Origin: Macrococcus hajekii | Lineage (GTDB): Bacteria; Bacillota; Bacilli; Staphylococcales; Staphylococcaceae | Assembly (NCBI RefSeq): GCF_004359505.1 | Contig: NZ_SCWE01000002.1 | Coordinates: forward strand, 186,001 to 250,000 | Direction: 5' to 3' | Length of the DNA stretch: 64,000 bases | Shown: piece after piece, positions 9,078 through 18,797 of the stretch | Layout: every line of letters begins with the position of its first letter | Position numbering within the stretch: position 1 is the stretch's first letter | Translations under genes and position numbers: made by a program | The notes under the pieces: generated by a model | The model's input: the letters and a program-made list of their open reading frames with translations, nothing else | The model's database searches: none | Told to the model about the DNA's origin: nothing

Positions 9078-10252
9078 TGACTGAAAATAAACAACCTCTC
9101 TGGACTCGTGAATTTATCTTTGTGTCTTTAATCAATTTTATTATTATGCTCTCTATGTTCTTACTGCTGGTCACTATCGCCAGCTATGCAGTAGAAGAAT
9201 ATCATGTCGACAAAAGTACAGCAGGACTTGTTTCCGGTATCTTCATTGTCGGTAGTTTATTCGGTCGCTTCTGGGCTGGAAAATATATCGATATTATGGG
9301 TCAGAAAAAAATTCTGATCACCGGTGTCATAATTTTTACAGTAACCACTGCGCTATATCTTATTTCTAATGGCCTGCCGATGCTGCTGATTGTAAGGCTG
9401 CTCAATGGTGCAGGTTGCGGGATTGCTTCAACTGCGACCGGAACTATCGCCGCTTTCATTACACCGATCAGCAGACGCGGGGAAGGAATCAGTTACTTTA
9501 GTATGAGTGCTGTCATGGCCACTGCTGTCGGGCCTTTTCTCGGTATGCTTCTGCTGCAGTACATCACATTTCAGCAGCTCTTCTATGTCTGTCTGGCACT
9601 CGCATTTGTAGCGCTTATCATGCTGCCGTTCATCCATATCCGTCCTCAGACTCATCAATCGGCAGCTTCCAAAGGTTTTAGTTTAGGTGATTTTATCGAC
9701 AAGAATGCACTTCCTATCGGTTCAGTTGTTCTTGTAGTCTGTCTGACATACTCCAGTATTCTGAGTTTTATTTCATTCTTCACACGTGAGAATCATCTTG
9801 TGACGGCGGGTACTCTATTCTTCCTTGTTTATGCCATCTTCATTTTAATTTCCCGGCCATTTACAGGACGTATTCTTGATCAAAAAGGGACCAATATCGT
9901 GATGATTCCTTCATTCATCAGTTATATTATCGGTCTGCTATTACTCAGCTATACGCATAGCAGCTGGATGTTATTAGTGAGTGCAGCCTTTATCGGACTG
10001 GGTTATGGTAATTTCTTATCCGTCGCTCAAACCATTGCTGTCAAAGTAACGGAACCTCATAAAATAGGACTCGCTACTTCCACCTACTTCATCTGCCTTG
10101 ATTTTGCACTTGGCTTTGGTCCTTATGTACTCGGTGCATTAATTCCTGTCCTCGGTATGCATGGTCTTTACCGTACGATGAGTATCGTTGTACTCGGCGG
10201 TCTCATGCTTTACTTCATCGTCCATGGTCGTAAAGCAGCTCGATATCAATAA
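9077..10252 (+). CDS. MFS efflux transporter
   Basis: The 391-residue protein has about 12 membrane helices and the major facilitator motif A variant GRFWAGKYIDIMGQKK after helix 2. A motif-C-like stretch (AVMATAVGPFLGMLLL) in helix 5 points to a drug/proton antiporter. Start and the preceding marR stop overlap, so the two are translationally coupled and the MarR protein presumably controls it. The exported compound is unknown. A hairpin terminator shared with the convergent desaturase gene follows. Confidence 0.85.
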   Translation: MTENKQPLWTREFIFVSLINFIIMLSMFLLLVTIASYAVEEYHVDKSTAGLVSGIFIVGSLFGRFWAGKYIDIMGQKKILITGVIIFTVTTALYLISNGLPMLLIVRLLNGAGCGIASTATGTIAAFITPISRRGEGISYFSMSAVMATAVGPFLGMLLLQYITFQQLFYVCLALAFVALIMLPFIHIRPQTHQSAASKGFSLGDFIDKNALPIGSVVLVVCLTYSSILSFISFFTRENHLVTAGTLFFLVYAIFILISRPFTGRILDQKGTNIVMIPSFISYIIGLLLLSYTHSSWMLLVSAAFIGLGYGNFLSVAQTIAVKVTEPHKIGLATSTYFICLDFALGFGPYVLGALIPVLGMHGLYRTMSIVVLGGLMLYFIVHGRKAARYQ

Positions 10253-10284
10253 AAGCAGAGTGCCCGGCCGGGTACTCTGCTTTT
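10251..10284. terminator. Terminator between MFS gene and desaturase gene
   Basis: An 11-bp stem (AAAAGCAGAGT and its complement) encloses a GC-rich inner stem. T-runs on both strands suit two convergent genes. Confidence 0.8.
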
Positions 10285-11281
10285 ATTTTGCATACTTCTT
10301 ATATTCACCGAATGTAATAAATCGTTTTCGTTCTGGATCATAAAGTTTATATTTAAGTGATTCAAAACTTTTGCGGATATCAATCGTCGTTGCATGCTGC
10401 AACGGCGTCACTTCATTGTGTGCCTGTTCTAACAAGTAGTTCGGAATTCTTGGGCTTAAGTGATGCACATGGTGAAAACCAATATTACCTGTCAGCCATT
10501 GGAATAGTTTAGGCAGACGATAGTAGGAGCTACCTTCTACAGCCGCTTTAACATAGTCCCATTCCTTCTCATCTTCAAAATAAGAATCCTCGAATGTGTG
10601 CTGAATATAGAACATCCATATCCCTAGCATCCCTCCGATGAAGAGGACAGGTCCCATCACACTGAAAAATCTTGCGGGTCCAAGTAAATAAATCAGCAGA
10701 CCGTATATCACTAAAATAGCCAGGTTATGCAGATAAGTGTTACGTTTCTCTGCCGGTTTTGCATTCTTGTCATTCATACGATTTGTAATAAAGAGCAGAT
10801 AAATCGGTCCTAATACAAACATCACAAAAGGATGTCGATAAAGTCTGTATCCAAGACGCGTCATCGGTGTGGCTTCTTCATATTCTTCAATCGTCATCAT
10901 CCAGATATCGCCGGTTCCTTTTTTATCCAGGTTACCGCTTGTTGCATGGTGCGTGATATGTTCACGACGCCACTTTTCATAGGGAAATAACGTCATAACG
11001 CCCGTAATATTACCTAAAATTTTGTTGGCTTTCTTACTTTTGAAGAATGAGCCATGTGTGCAGTCATGAAAAATAATGAAACTACGTACTAAAAAGAACG
11101 CCCCTATTCCACCGCATAATATGGATAGCCATGGTGATACACTATATAAAATAAACCCCAATGCTATCAATGCGATATAAAGAACTAATGTGTTCAGTAT
11201 TTGAATAATACTGATTTGCAGACTAGTTCGCTCATAAGGTTTGACTGATTTTCTAAGCTGTAACTTTTTTTCTCTTTCCAT
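10283..11281 (-). CDS. Acyl-lipid fatty acid desaturase
   Basis: This membrane di-iron enzyme introduces a double bond into membrane-lipid acyl chains. The three histidine boxes are present: HDCTH (72-76), HITHH (108-112) and HHVHH (270-274). There are membrane pairs near residues 30-70 and 185-230, and the length of 332 fits the membrane desaturase family (Bacillus Des type). GAGGTG precedes the ATG. The adjacent genes do not encode a DesK/DesR two-component system. A TATAAT on the same strand about 83-88 bases upstream of the ATG (11364-11369) is the likely -10 box. Confidence 0.88.
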   Translation of the reverse strand: MEREKKLQLRKSVKPYERTSLQISIIQILNTLVLYIALIALGFILYSVSPWLSILCGGIGAFFLVRSFIIFHDCTHGSFFKSKKANKILGNITGVMTLFPYEKWRREHITHHATSGNLDKKGTGDIWMMTIEEYEEATPMTRLGYRLYRHPFVMFVLGPIYLLFITNRMNDKNAKPAEKRNTYLHNLAILVIYGLLIYLLGPARFFSVMGPVLFIGGMLGIWMFYIQHTFEDSYFEDEKEWDYVKAAVEGSSYYRLPKLFQWLTGNIGFHHVHHLSPRIPNYLLEQAHNEVTPLQHATTIDIRKSFESLKYKLYDPERKRFITFGEYKKYAK

Positions 11282-11510
11282 AATTCACCTCTAATAAAAA
11301 TAATATGAAACCAATATACTGTGATGGAAGTTTAAAAGTAAAAGCAGCTTTTATGTCCCTTTCATTATACACGGGATAGATGCTAAAATCATCAAAAATT
11401 TATACCTGATACTAATATCTGATGCTAAATAATATATTATTATATAAATTAAAGATTTAAAAGGTATTAAAAACGGTATTTATCGATTGTTTCAATATTT
11501 TAATATAATA
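11282..11510. other. AT-rich intergenic region between desaturase and moaA
   Basis: About 230 bases hold the presumed desaturase promoter (minus-strand TATAAT at 11364-11369) and a very AT-rich stretch. I see no ORF with a ribosome-binding site and no structured RNA. Confidence 0.4.
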
Positions 11511-11533
11511 AAAAAAGAGGCCTCAGCCTCCTA
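11511..11533 (-). terminator. Short terminator at the end of moaA
   Basis: GAGGC and GCCTC pair around a 4-base loop and are followed on the minus strand by seven T. The stem overlaps the moaA stop codon. It closes the moaA-end of the molybdopterin operon. Confidence 0.55.
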
Positions 11534-12536
11534 TATAATTCATATTAATCTTCTTTTTCTGTCTGTTTTTGACGCTTTCTTCCGTGCGCTCATCTGAATA
11601 GCGATCCTCACGTCTTGACCAGAGCTGTATCAGCTTATGCTGTAGTTCAGCATCAGTCACACCATTACGAATAAACCGTTTCAGATCAAAACCGCCTGTT
11701 GCAAAGAGACAACCGAATATTTTACCATCTGAACTTAGACGCACGCGTGTACAGCTCGAACAGAATGATTCAGAAACACTAGTGATAAAACCAATTTTAG
11801 CTCCATTATCATGTTCATAATACTTAGCTACTTCTCCAAAATATTTAGGCGCTACAGGCTTAATATCAAACTGTTCAGATAATGAGTCAATCATCTGCTG
11901 CTTAGTAATCACTTTGTCGAAATTCCAGCCATTATCGTTACCGACGTCCATAAACTCAATAAAGCGCAGTGTAATGTGCTTATCTCTGAAGTAAGTAACC
12001 ATCGGCACCATCTGATGCTCATTCATTCCTTTTTGAATGACCATATTCACTTTAATATCAAAACCAATTGATTTAGCATAATCAATCTGGTCGAGAATCG
12101 TTTCAGCTTTAATGCCACGCCCGTTAACGGCTTCAAACGTCTCATCCAGCGCATCCAGACTGATGTTAAGACGGCGTAAACCAGCATCGTATAGAGCCTG
12201 TCCATGTTTTTTAAGCAGCAGACCATTCGTCGTAAGTCCGATATCTTCTATGCCTGGTATGTGATTCAGTTCTCGAATCAAGTCAGGTAAATCTCGTCTC
12301 AGTAAAGGTTCTCCACCCGTCAATCTGATCTTTTTAACACCTAGAGCTGCATACTGTGTCGCTATGCGTACCAATTCTTCAAAGGAGAGTAACTCATCTT
12401 TAGGCATAAAGACATAATCATCCCCAAATATTTCTTTCGGCATACAATAAGTACAACGGAAATTACAACGGTCCGTCACTGATATTCTTAAATCTCTGAT
12501 GGGACGTCCGAGCTTATCGGTTATCTGTTCTGTCAT
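11523..12536 (-). CDS. moaA: GTP 3',8-cyclase (molybdopterin biosynthesis protein MoaA)
   Basis: This radical-SAM enzyme converts GTP to 3',8-cyclo-GTP, the first step of molybdopterin synthesis. The N-terminal cluster motif is CNFRCTYC (CxxxCxxC), and a second cluster is bound by C-terminal cysteines seen in [10 protein letters not shown] and [11 protein letters not shown]. The protein ends in the conserved Gly-Gly (NYIGG). At 337 residues it is close to family length. Its start lies inside the end of mobA (23-base overlap), with AAAGGAG upstream of the ATG. It is the last gene of the moeA-mobB-moaE-moaD-mobA-moaA operon. Confidence 0.97.
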   Translation of the reverse strand: MTEQITDKLGRPIRDLRISVTDRCNFRCTYCMPKEIFGDDYVFMPKDELLSFEELVRIATQYAALGVKKIRLTGGEPLLRRDLPDLIRELNHIPGIEDIGLTTNGLLLKKHGQALYDAGLRRLNISLDALDETFEAVNGRGIKAETILDQIDYAKSIGFDIKVNMVIQKGMNEHQMVPMVTYFRDKHITLRFIEFMDVGNDNGWNFDKVITKQQMIDSLSEQFDIKPVAPKYFGEVAKYYEHDNGAKIGFITSVSESFCSSCTRVRLSSDGKIFGCLFATGGFDLKRFIRNGVTDAELQHKLIQLWSRREDRYSDERTEESVKNRQKKKINMNYIGG

Positions 12537-13092
12537 GCTCGCACACTCCTTTCAAGTCTTCCGGGCAATTGATATTAGCATACCACTCACCTTTGACTTC
12601 GTTGACATTCACATATTGTGTATGCTCATCATACAGCTGTCGCAATCTCAGTTGATGATGCTTCAGCTGCTGTTCGATTTTCTCTTTAATTGCTGCGGGG
12701 TATATTCCGATTGTCGCATGAATCTGAGTGTTATCACGATAGACTGTCGTATTACCATGGAAATGATGGATTAAATGATGGATTGCTTCTACATTGATGA
12801 AGGGTGTATCCACTGATACGATAAAATATGCCTCAGCTGGTACTTCGTTCATCACTGTATATAGCCCTGCTAAAGGGCCCATGCCCTGGTACGCTATATT
12901 ATCAACAATGACAGGATATTTAAAAGCATCTGCCAGCTGTTGATTTGTATTGATGACTATCGTATCAAATCGCTGACATGCCTCCATCGTTTCATAAATA
13001 TGCTGATAAAACGGCTTGCCTTCTAACAGATGGAGCGCCTTCTGACTGCCAAAGCGCCTTGATTCTCCTCCGGCAAGTATGACACCAATCAT
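12514..13092 (-). CDS. mobA: Molybdenum cofactor guanylyltransferase
   Basis: MobA adds GMP to the molybdenum cofactor to make the guanine-dinucleotide form used by nitrate reductase NarG. The nucleotide-binding signature [11 protein letters not shown] is at residues 5-15, and VDTPFI marks the metal-binding region. Length 192 is typical. Its start overlaps the moaD stop (ATGA) and its end overlaps moaA, so it is tightly embedded in the operon. Confidence 0.93.
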   Translation of the reverse strand: MIGVILAGGESRRFGSQKALHLLEGKPFYQHIYETMEACQRFDTIVINTNQQLADAFKYPVIVDNIAYQGMGPLAGLYTVMNEVPAEAYFIVSVDTPFINVEAIHHLIHHFHGNTTVYRDNTQIHATIGIYPAAIKEKIEQQLKHHQLRLRQLYDEHTQYVNVNEVKGEWYANINCPEDLKGVCEHDRTDNR

Positions 13093-13322
13093 CCGCCGCT
13101 CACTGGAGGAATCAGTGCAACCACATCTTCCGGCATGATCATATCTGTATCACGTACAAATTCTTCGTTCACCGCCACCTGGAATTTCTCTCCTTGGAGG
13201 TCAGGATAAGTTGTACATAAGTGCTGACGGAATGCGGTAACTGTAATCGGTTCACTAAACGTAAACTGATCTTCTCTGCGGTCTACAATCTCTTTCGTAT
13301 GTGCGAAATAAAGTACTTTCAT
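13089..13322 (-). CDS. moaD: Molybdopterin synthase sulfur carrier subunit
   Basis: MoaD is a ubiquitin-like 77-residue carrier ending in Gly-Gly (PPVSGG). Its C-terminus is adenylated by MoeB, then thiocarboxylated, and gives sulfur to precursor Z within the MoaD-MoaE complex. It starts one base before the end of moaE (TAATG) with a strong AAGGAGGAG, and overlaps mobA at its own stop. Confidence 0.95.
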   Translation of the reverse strand: MKVLYFAHTKEIVDRREDQFTFSEPITVTAFRQHLCTTYPDLQGEKFQVAVNEEFVRDTDMIMPEDVVALIPPVSGG

Positions 13323-13768
13323 TATGACTCCTCCTTATAAGAAGAATGGTAGCCGCGCTGGCCTCCCATCCATTCCTCTCCGTCTTCCCAGATTTCTTTC
13401 TTCCAGATAGGGACTACTTCTTTAATTCGCTCAATCGCATATTCATTCGCTGCATAGCTGTCTTTTCGATGAGGTGAAGAGACGGCAATGACAACGGCAA
13501 TGTCTGAAATATCGAGTGCGCCGATACGATGTCCGATGCTGGCGACTGTACCTGGCCATTTTTCATTAATTTCATCCCCGATTTCAGCAAGCTTCTTCTC
13601 TGCCATCGGAACGTAGGCCTCATATTCCAGATATTCAGTGCGAATCCCTTTCGTCCACTCCCGGACGATGCCGACAAAAAGACAGACAGCACCTTGCTTA
13701 GGATTGACTGTAAACAGACGATATTCATCTGGAATCAACTCATGGTCTACTACTTCAAATTGCTTCAT
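13322..13768 (-). CDS. moaE: Molybdopterin synthase catalytic subunit
   Basis: MoaE, with MoaD, inserts the dithiolene sulfurs to make molybdopterin. The 148-residue protein has the conserved blocks GAVCLFVGIVREWTKG, LEYEAYVPMAEKKL and the C-terminal PIWKKE with the catalytic lysine, followed by WMGG. I start at the ATG 8 bases after AAGGA; a further ATG three codons earlier lacks spacing. It is preceded by mobB and followed by moaD. Confidence 0.95.
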   Translation of the reverse strand: MKQFEVVDHELIPDEYRLFTVNPKQGAVCLFVGIVREWTKGIRTEYLEYEAYVPMAEKKLAEIGDEINEKWPGTVASIGHRIGALDISDIAVVIAVSSPHRKDSYAANEYAIERIKEVVPIWKKEIWEDGEEWMGGQRGYHSSYKEES

Positions 13769-13782
13769 TGTCTTCATCCTTA

Positions 13783-14223
13783 TTATAAAAATTGACTAAA
13801 ATCAGTCATTGAAATCTCAGCCGTTTCGATGACGCCTTTAATATTTACAAGTTCTCGTAATTCACAATCTTCTGTTGATCTCAGCAACACCAGTTTATCA
13901 TACGCTGCATGCTTATAGCCTTCAATCAGTATTAAATCCGGCGCAGCGGATATGTCTTCAGCGATAATTTGTTCAAGCGTTTTGTGCCTCATAAGTTTAT
14001 GGACATAGTCGTAACCTTCCACAATACTTTCATCAGCACCACTTGCCATATAAGTAACATGATCTCTCTTCAAAGGGATATCAATTTCCTGGCCACTCTT
14101 ATCACCGTGATGTTTAATCACACTGACTGTCATTCCTTGTGCTTTTGCCGCTTCAATCAGACGGTTGACGACAGTTGTTTTGCCGCTTTTCTTATAGCCG
14201 ACGACCTGCAGTATTTTTACCAT
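13783..14223 (-). CDS. mobB: Molybdopterin-guanine dinucleotide biosynthesis protein MobB
   Basis: MobB is a small GTP-binding protein that assists MobA or cofactor delivery. Residues 10-18 form the Walker A loop (YKKSGKTTV), and LILIEGYKH is the conserved Walker B-like block. Its 146 residues are near the short bacterial form. Its start overlaps the 3' end of moeA by 7 bases. Confidence 0.92.
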   Translation of the reverse strand: MVKILQVVGYKKSGKTTVVNRLIEAAKAQGMTVSVIKHHGDKSGQEIDIPLKRDHVTYMASGADESIVEGYDYVHKLMRHKTLEQIIAEDISAAPDLILIEGYKHAAYDKLVLLRSTEDCELRELVNIKGVIETAEISMTDFSQFL

Positions 14224-15461
14224 GACTGTCCTTGATCAGTCAGGCGGGTTAACATTACTTTTACGGTATCGCCGTTCTGGAATCCTCTTGTGCCACCTGG
14301 CAGGATAATCATACTGTTGCTTTTTGCGATAGCAACTACAGCATTACTTTTATTGAAACCAGCTGGTCTGACTGTCCGGTTCACAATATCGAGCTCGGCC
14401 CGAATAAAGCGAGTGAATGGATTCGCCTTCGTGAAATCCTCACTGAGCTCAGCCTCCATAACCGGTGCATGAACATGCTTAGCACCAAGCATCTTCTTGA
14501 TGACAGGTTTTGTGAACAGTTCAAAGCCGGAATAACAGGCACTTGGATTACCTGATAATCCAAACAGCATCTGCTCATCTTTGACAGCTACTGTCGTTAC
14601 ACTGCCTGGACGCATCGCCACTTTATTGAATAGCACATCTGCTTCAATCGCCTTATAGATAGCTGGCATAAAATCAAAGTCACCGACTGAAACACCGCCT
14701 GTTGTAATCACAATATCATGCTTGCTGAGCGCTTGCTGCACAATACTCAGCAAATGTTCAAAATGATCTTCTGTCACGCGGTAACTCTCTGTTTGAATAT
14801 GCATTTCATTAAGTAAGCCTGCAATCATCGGGCCATTTGAGTTGCGAATCTTACCGGGCGTAAGTTCTGCATCTGCTTCAGCAAGTTCACTGCCCGTTGC
14901 AATCAAAGCGACAGAGGGTCTTTTTCTAACAGCGACCTGCTGGTAGGAAAATGTAGCCAGAACAGCTATCACACCCGGTGTAATGAGGGTGCCTGATGTA
15001 AGGATGACATCGCCTTTTTTACATTCCTCACCTTGCTTTGATATATTCTCACCAGAGGTAAAGGACTTGCGTAGTGTAAAGCCCTCCTCCGTTGCCACGG
15101 TCTGTTCCAGCATCACGACTGCATCTGCACCTGATGGGATGGGCGCACCTGTCATAATACGCACTGCTTCGTTATGTGATAAGGTCTTATCACTGACTGA
15201 ACCCGCTCCAATATGATCGATACTCTTAAACGCAACGCGGTTATCACCACTTGCGCCAGCTGTTGCAGCACTTCGCACTGCATAGCCGTCATATGGTGAT
15301 TTATCAAACATCGGAATATCATAACTGGCAATAATATCTTCAGCCAGATAATAACCCAGGCTTTTTTCAAGTTCCACTTCTGTAGTCGGCATTTCTGTTG
15401 CATATATGATACAGCGATTGATTGCTTCCTGCACATCAATCACCGTTCTTTTTTCCAGCAT
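14217..15461 (-). CDS. moeA: Molybdopterin molybdenumtransferase
   Basis: MoeA inserts molybdate into adenylylated molybdopterin. Characteristic blocks are FDKSPYDGYAVR near residue 55, GAGSVSDKTL, RIMTGAPIPSGADAVVM, TTGGVSVGDFDFMP and LFGLSGNPSACY, covering all four MoeA domains in 414 residues. The internal ATG six bases after GTGGG is a better start than the ATG two codons earlier. It is the first gene of the leftward operon and is divergent from moaC across about 60 bases. Confidence 0.95.
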   Translation of the reverse strand: MLEKRTVIDVQEAINRCIIYATEMPTTEVELEKSLGYYLAEDIIASYDIPMFDKSPYDGYAVRSAATAGASGDNRVAFKSIDHIGAGSVSDKTLSHNEAVRIMTGAPIPSGADAVVMLEQTVATEEGFTLRKSFTSGENISKQGEECKKGDVILTSGTLITPGVIAVLATFSYQQVAVRKRPSVALIATGSELAEADAELTPGKIRNSNGPMIAGLLNEMHIQTESYRVTEDHFEHLLSIVQQALSKHDIVITTGGVSVGDFDFMPAIYKAIEADVLFNKVAMRPGSVTTVAVKDEQMLFGLSGNPSACYSGFELFTKPVIKKMLGAKHVHAPVMEAELSEDFTKANPFTRFIRAELDIVNRTVRPAGFNKSNAVVAIAKSNSMIILPGGTRGFQNGDTVKVMLTRLTDQGQSW

Positions 15462-15483
15462 AGTCATCCCACTTTCTCTAGCA

Positions 15484-15505
15484 ATAAGTTATAATCATTA
15501 TAAAC
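15484..15505. promoter_or_regulatory. Overlapping divergent -10 boxes between moeA and moaC
   Basis: TATAAT occurs on the plus strand at 15490-15495 and on the minus strand at 15497-15502, forming a small palindrome between the divergent genes. The two promoters would overlap face to face. I see no good -35 box for either. Confidence 0.4.
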
Positions 15506-15520
15506 GAAAGGATGAAACGA

Positions 15521-16000
15521 ATGAATCAATTAACCCATTTCAATGAAGAAGGCCGTGCCCGTATGGTCGACGTGTCAGACAAAGAAGTCACGACACGTGT
15601 TGCGACTGCCATCAGTTCCATTGAAGTCAATGCGATCATCTATGACCAGATCATCCATCACACTGCCCAAAAAGGTGATGTGCTTGCTGTCGCTCAAGTA
15701 GCAGGTATTATGGCAGCAAAGGATACATCCCGCATTATCCCGATGTGTCACCCGCTTCAGCTCAGCGGCATTGATATCCACTTCAACTGGCAGAATACAG
15801 AAAACAAATATATTCTTGAAATCAGCTGCACTGTTAAAACAAAAGGGATGACCGGGGTCGAGATGGAGGCACTCACCGGCGCTTCTGTTACCGCTTTAAC
15901 TATTTATGACATGACGAAAGCAGTCGACAAGGGCATGATCATTGGTCCCACTTATCTAAAATCTAAATCAGGCGGCAAGAATGGTGACTTCAGTCGCTGA
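15521..16000 (+). CDS. moaC: Cyclic pyranopterin monophosphate synthase
   Basis: MoaC converts the MoaA product to cyclic pyranopterin monophosphate. Visible signatures are [10 protein letters not shown] at the N-terminus, the active-site block [11 protein letters not shown] and the C-terminal [23 protein letters not shown]. The ATG at 15521 is seven bases after AAAGGA and gives 159 residues; the upstream in-frame ATG lies inside that ribosome-binding site. It is transcribed opposite to the rest of the cluster and its stop abuts the moaB stop with no terminator between. Confidence 0.95.
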   Translation: MNQLTHFNEEGRARMVDVSDKEVTTRVATAISSIEVNAIIYDQIIHHTAQKGDVLAVAQVAGIMAAKDTSRIIPMCHPLQLSGIDIHFNWQNTENKYILEISCTVKTKGMTGVEMEALTGASVTALTIYDMTKAVDKGMIIGPTYLKSKSGGKNGDFSR

Positions 16001-16486
16001 TTATTTATTAAGCTCATGCACAATGTGAAAAACCTCTTGTGTAATGAGCTTTTTCATTGCCAGATTAACTGCCCCCACTGAGCCAGGAATCGAGAAGATA
16101 ACGGTTTTAGCATACGTCCCGCAAAAGGCACGGGATAAAATGGCTCTCGTTCCCACATCTTCTGTATAGCTTAAATAACGGAAGATCTCCCCGAATCCTT
16201 CCATCTCCTTATCGACAAGGGGACGCACCGCTTCAATCGTCACATCACGCTGTGCCACACCAGTGCCACCTGTTGTGATAATCACATCCACTTGTTTAAG
16301 AAGAGGTTGCACGACTGCTTGTATTGCTTCGTAGTCATCTTTAACAATACTATAATGCGCAATCTCAATCTTACTTTCTTCAAGATGAGAGATAACCGTT
16401 CTTCCCCCTTTATCTGTTTCTTCAGTACGTGTATCGCTGACTGTAATGACAGCTGCTTTAATAGCCTTATAATCATTTGTATGCAT
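16001..16486 (-). CDS. moaB: Molybdenum cofactor biosynthesis protein MoaB/MogA family
   Basis: This family adenylylates molybdopterin before metal insertion by MoeA. The 161-residue protein has TVSDTR near residue 16, [17 protein letters not shown] and the C-terminal [14 protein letters not shown], all hallmarks of the MPT-binding fold. It follows moeB by nine bases and is the last gene of narT-moeB-moaB. In Firmicutes this MoaB takes the role of MogA. Confidence 0.92.
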   Translation of the reverse strand: MHTNDYKAIKAAVITVSDTRTEETDKGGRTVISHLEESKIEIAHYSIVKDDYEAIQAVVQPLLKQVDVIITTGGTGVAQRDVTIEAVRPLVDKEMEGFGEIFRYLSYTEDVGTRAILSRAFCGTYAKTVIFSIPGSVGAVNLAMKKLITQEVFHIVHELNK

Positions 16487-16495
16487 TTATATCAC

Positions 16496-17491
16496 CTATC
16501 CAAATATTTGATAATAAATCTTCTGTCCTTCTGCCACACTCTTTACTTCATGGACAAGCAGTCTGCCTCCACGGAACCAGATAACCGGCTTACGATCGAC
16601 ATAAAATCGGACAAAATAGGGTGTCTGCTGAAACTCAATCTTTAAACAGGTCAGAAAATCAATCAGCTGCCTCATATCTGTCACTGGTGACTCAAACTGC
16701 ACCGTGTCCCGGCCACAGAGCATGGTCCGTATCGTTCTATTCTGCAGGTGGGGATAAGTGGGTTCATCTCCGCATGTGGCGCAGCTGACCTCACCCATAC
16801 GACTGAATTTTATGGCGCTATGTTCCAGCGACCATATATCTCCGTAAACCAGTTTCGGTTCGAATGGCTGTTCAGTGAGAATCTTTAAGGCATACGTCGC
16901 TTGGTAACTTGTCGCCTGACTGACAGCGGGTTCTATGACACCCACTGTATCACATGTCCTGTTCATAACGGGCAGCATGCCCATGACACAATTGAAGCAA
17001 GGGGTGACATCCGGTATAAACGGACATGCAGCATAAGTTGATTCGACACATGCCCCGTATATCCAAGGTATTTTATATTTGTAACAGAAATCATTCACAG
17101 TCTGTCTGACATCAAAGTTATCGGAGCCATCAATAATCAGATGACATGATGAAAACGCCGCTTCAAGAAGCGGCGCATCACAATGTTCAATATGAACCTC
17201 TATTTCAATATCTGTTCTGATTTTATGGAGTTCTTCCTGTGCCGCTATGACTTTAGGTGTCAGTTCAGCAGCATGCCGTTCAGTGAACAGCGTCTGTCGC
17301 TGTAAATTAGAAGCTTCAACATAATCCCGGTCAACTAAAATCAGCTTCTTAATACCAGCTCGGACGAGCGTATCCGCTGTATGGGTACCTAATGCACCGA
17401 TACCAATGATCCCTACCGTCTTTTCACTGATTTGCTGCTGGCCCTTTAGACCAATACCTTTAAATTTCTGTTGTCTGTCATAACGATTCAT
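16496..17491 (-). CDS. moeB: Molybdopterin-synthase adenylyltransferase (ThiF/MoeB family)
   Basis: MoeB activates the C-terminal glycine of MoaD by adenylation. The ATP-binding motif GIGALGTHTA lies near residue 30, LVDRDYVEASNLQRQ is the classical ThiF/E1 signature, and two CxxC pairs (CFNC and CATC) bind structural zinc. Length 331 fits the staphylococcal enzyme. The last 80 residues form a short extra domain and do not look like a rhodanese. Two bases separate it from narT. Confidence 0.92.
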   Translation of the reverse strand: MNRYDRQQKFKGIGLKGQQQISEKTVGIIGIGALGTHTADTLVRAGIKKLILVDRDYVEASNLQRQTLFTERHAAELTPKVIAAQEELHKIRTDIEIEVHIEHCDAPLLEAAFSSCHLIIDGSDNFDVRQTVNDFCYKYKIPWIYGACVESTYAACPFIPDVTPCFNCVMGMLPVMNRTCDTVGVIEPAVSQATSYQATYALKILTEQPFEPKLVYGDIWSLEHSAIKFSRMGEVSCATCGDEPTYPHLQNRTIRTMLCGRDTVQFESPVTDMRQLIDFLTCLKIEFQQTPYFVRFYVDRKPVIWFRGGRLLVHEVKSVAEGQKIYYQIFG

Positions 17492-17493
17492 GA

Positions 17494-18651
17494 TTAAGCC
17501 CTCTGTTCTTTTTTATCCATCCACATCATTGTGATTAATGCTATTATACCAAACAATGCTAGGAAGAAGAAAGCAAGCTTGTTCGTACCCATTGCTGCCG
17601 TTACTGCCGCAATAACAAGCGGTGGGAAGAAGCCGCCTAGACCACCCATCATTGATACAATCCCGTTCACTGTTCCTACTTCAGTTGTGTAGTAAGAAGG
17701 TACAAGTTTGAAAATCAGGCCATTACCTAGACCCGCACATGCCGCCACAATAAGACAGCCTGCTGTAAAGAAGAAAATCTGATGATTGATGGATAACATT
17801 GCTGCACCGATAATCAGACCGATAAAGACCACTTTCAGCGCATCCATCGCACGTAATTTATCTCCTAAAATCCCCCCTACCGGACGTAAAAATGTAGCTA
17901 AAGCGATGAATGTACCTGTACGAATACCTGCATCGACTTTATCGAGTCCATAGTTATTGACGAGGAAGTTTGGTAAGAATAATCCAAATGCGACGAAAGA
18001 ACCAAATGTGATGAAATACCAGAAACTGAGTAAGTATAATTTGTAATCAGGTAAAACACCTTTAATCTGCTGCATAAGAGGTTGTTTTACTTTCGGTTCA
18101 TCTTTATCACCGAATATGAAGTTGAGTAAGGCAAAGACTGCCATCACGATTAAATACGATTTAATCGTATTGCTCCAGCCGATGTTCGCTGCAATAGCAG
18201 GTGCCGCAAAAGCTGATATAGCTGTCCCTAAGTTACCCATACCATAAACACCATTCGCAAAACCATGTTTTTCTTTTGGATAATACTTCGGCACACTTGT
18301 AACACCGACTGAGAAAATAGCGCCCCCAATACCGAGGAATAAACCGGCAATCATCAGTGCTGTCGTTGAAGATGCTTCACTTAAGAAGAAGACAGGAAAT
18401 AAAAGAAAAATAAAACTGAATAAGAAGACTTTACGTGCACCGATTAAATTTGCGAAATAACCCAGCGGAATGCGGAGAATAGAACCTAAAATAACGGGAA
18501 TCGCTAAAATCAGTGCTTTCTGACTTTCTGGAATTAAGAAATCCTGTGACATGAATGGCAGTAATGGTGCAATAATAGTCCATGCCATGAATCCTGCCAT
18601 TAAACTGAACGTCTGTAATGGCAGTTGAACTTTACCTGTAGATCTGTTCAT
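17494..18651 (-). CDS. narT: Nitrate transporter, MFS NarK/NNP family
   Basis: This membrane protein imports nitrate (or exchanges it for nitrite). It has about 12 helices in 385 residues and carries nitrate-porter blocks: [34 protein letters not shown] (the nitrate signature region), [15 protein letters not shown] and [17 protein letters not shown] start at the ATG that follows AAGGTG with proper spacing. It heads a narT-moeB-moaB transcript. Its promoter region carries a candidate NreC palindrome and a Rex-like site. Confidence 0.93.
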   Translation of the reverse strand: MNRSTGKVQLPLQTFSLMAGFMAWTIIAPLLPFMSQDFLIPESQKALILAIPVILGSILRIPLGYFANLIGARKVFLFSFIFLLFPVFFLSEASSTTALMIAGLFLGIGGAIFSVGVTSVPKYYPKEKHGFANGVYGMGNLGTAISAFAAPAIAANIGWSNTIKSYLIVMAVFALLNFIFGDKDEPKVKQPLMQQIKGVLPDYKLYLLSFWYFITFGSFVAFGLFLPNFLVNNYGLDKVDAGIRTGTFIALATFLRPVGGILGDKLRAMDALKVVFIGLIIGAAMLSINHQIFFFTAGCLIVAACAGLGNGLIFKLVPSYYTTEVGTVNGIVSMMGGLGGFFPPLVIAAVTAAMGTNKLAFFFLALFGIIALITMMWMDKKEQRA

Positions 18652-18674
18652 TTGCTTCACCTTTTTTCATAAGT

Positions 18675-18692
18675 TTGTGATTTACTATACAA
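18675..18692 (-). promoter_or_regulatory. Weak Rex-like site over the narT -10 region
   Basis: The 18-mer begins TTGTGA and ends ACAA and matches about 13 of 18 positions of the Rex consensus TTGTGAAATATTTCACAA. It covers the proposed -10 box of narT, where a repressor would act. The match is poor in the centre, so it is tentative. Confidence 0.3.
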
Positions 18693-18711
18693 TCTTATTT
18701 TAAGGTTTCAA
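18684..18711 (-). promoter_or_regulatory. Promoter of narT
   Basis: On the minus strand TTGAAA (18706-18711) and TATAGT (18684-18689) are 16 bases apart. The candidate NreC palindrome is centred about 56 bases before the expected start, a usual place for a class I/II activator. Confidence 0.5.
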
Positions 18712-18726
18712 TGGCCATTGTCATAT

Positions 18727-18742
18727 TAGGGAAGTGCCCCTA
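18727..18742. promoter_or_regulatory. GC-rich palindrome, candidate NreC site for narT
   Basis: TAGGGAAGTGCCCCTA has TAGGG and CCCTA arms around six bases. As I recall, NreC is reported to bind a TAGGG/CCCTA palindrome upstream of nar, nir and narT in staphylococci. nreC is encoded nearby, so it is a natural candidate site. Confidence 0.55.
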
Positions 18743-18765
18743 CACAGTCGATAATTTCCCTATAC

Positions 18766-18797
18766 GCAAAAAAGTCTCGTGCTTAAGACGAGACTTT
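18766..18797 (-). terminator. Terminator after the hemerythrin gene
   Basis: Two 10-base arms pair perfectly around a 7-base loop and are followed by T residues on the minus strand. It ends the nreA-nreB-nreC-hemerythrin transcript. Confidence 0.8.
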
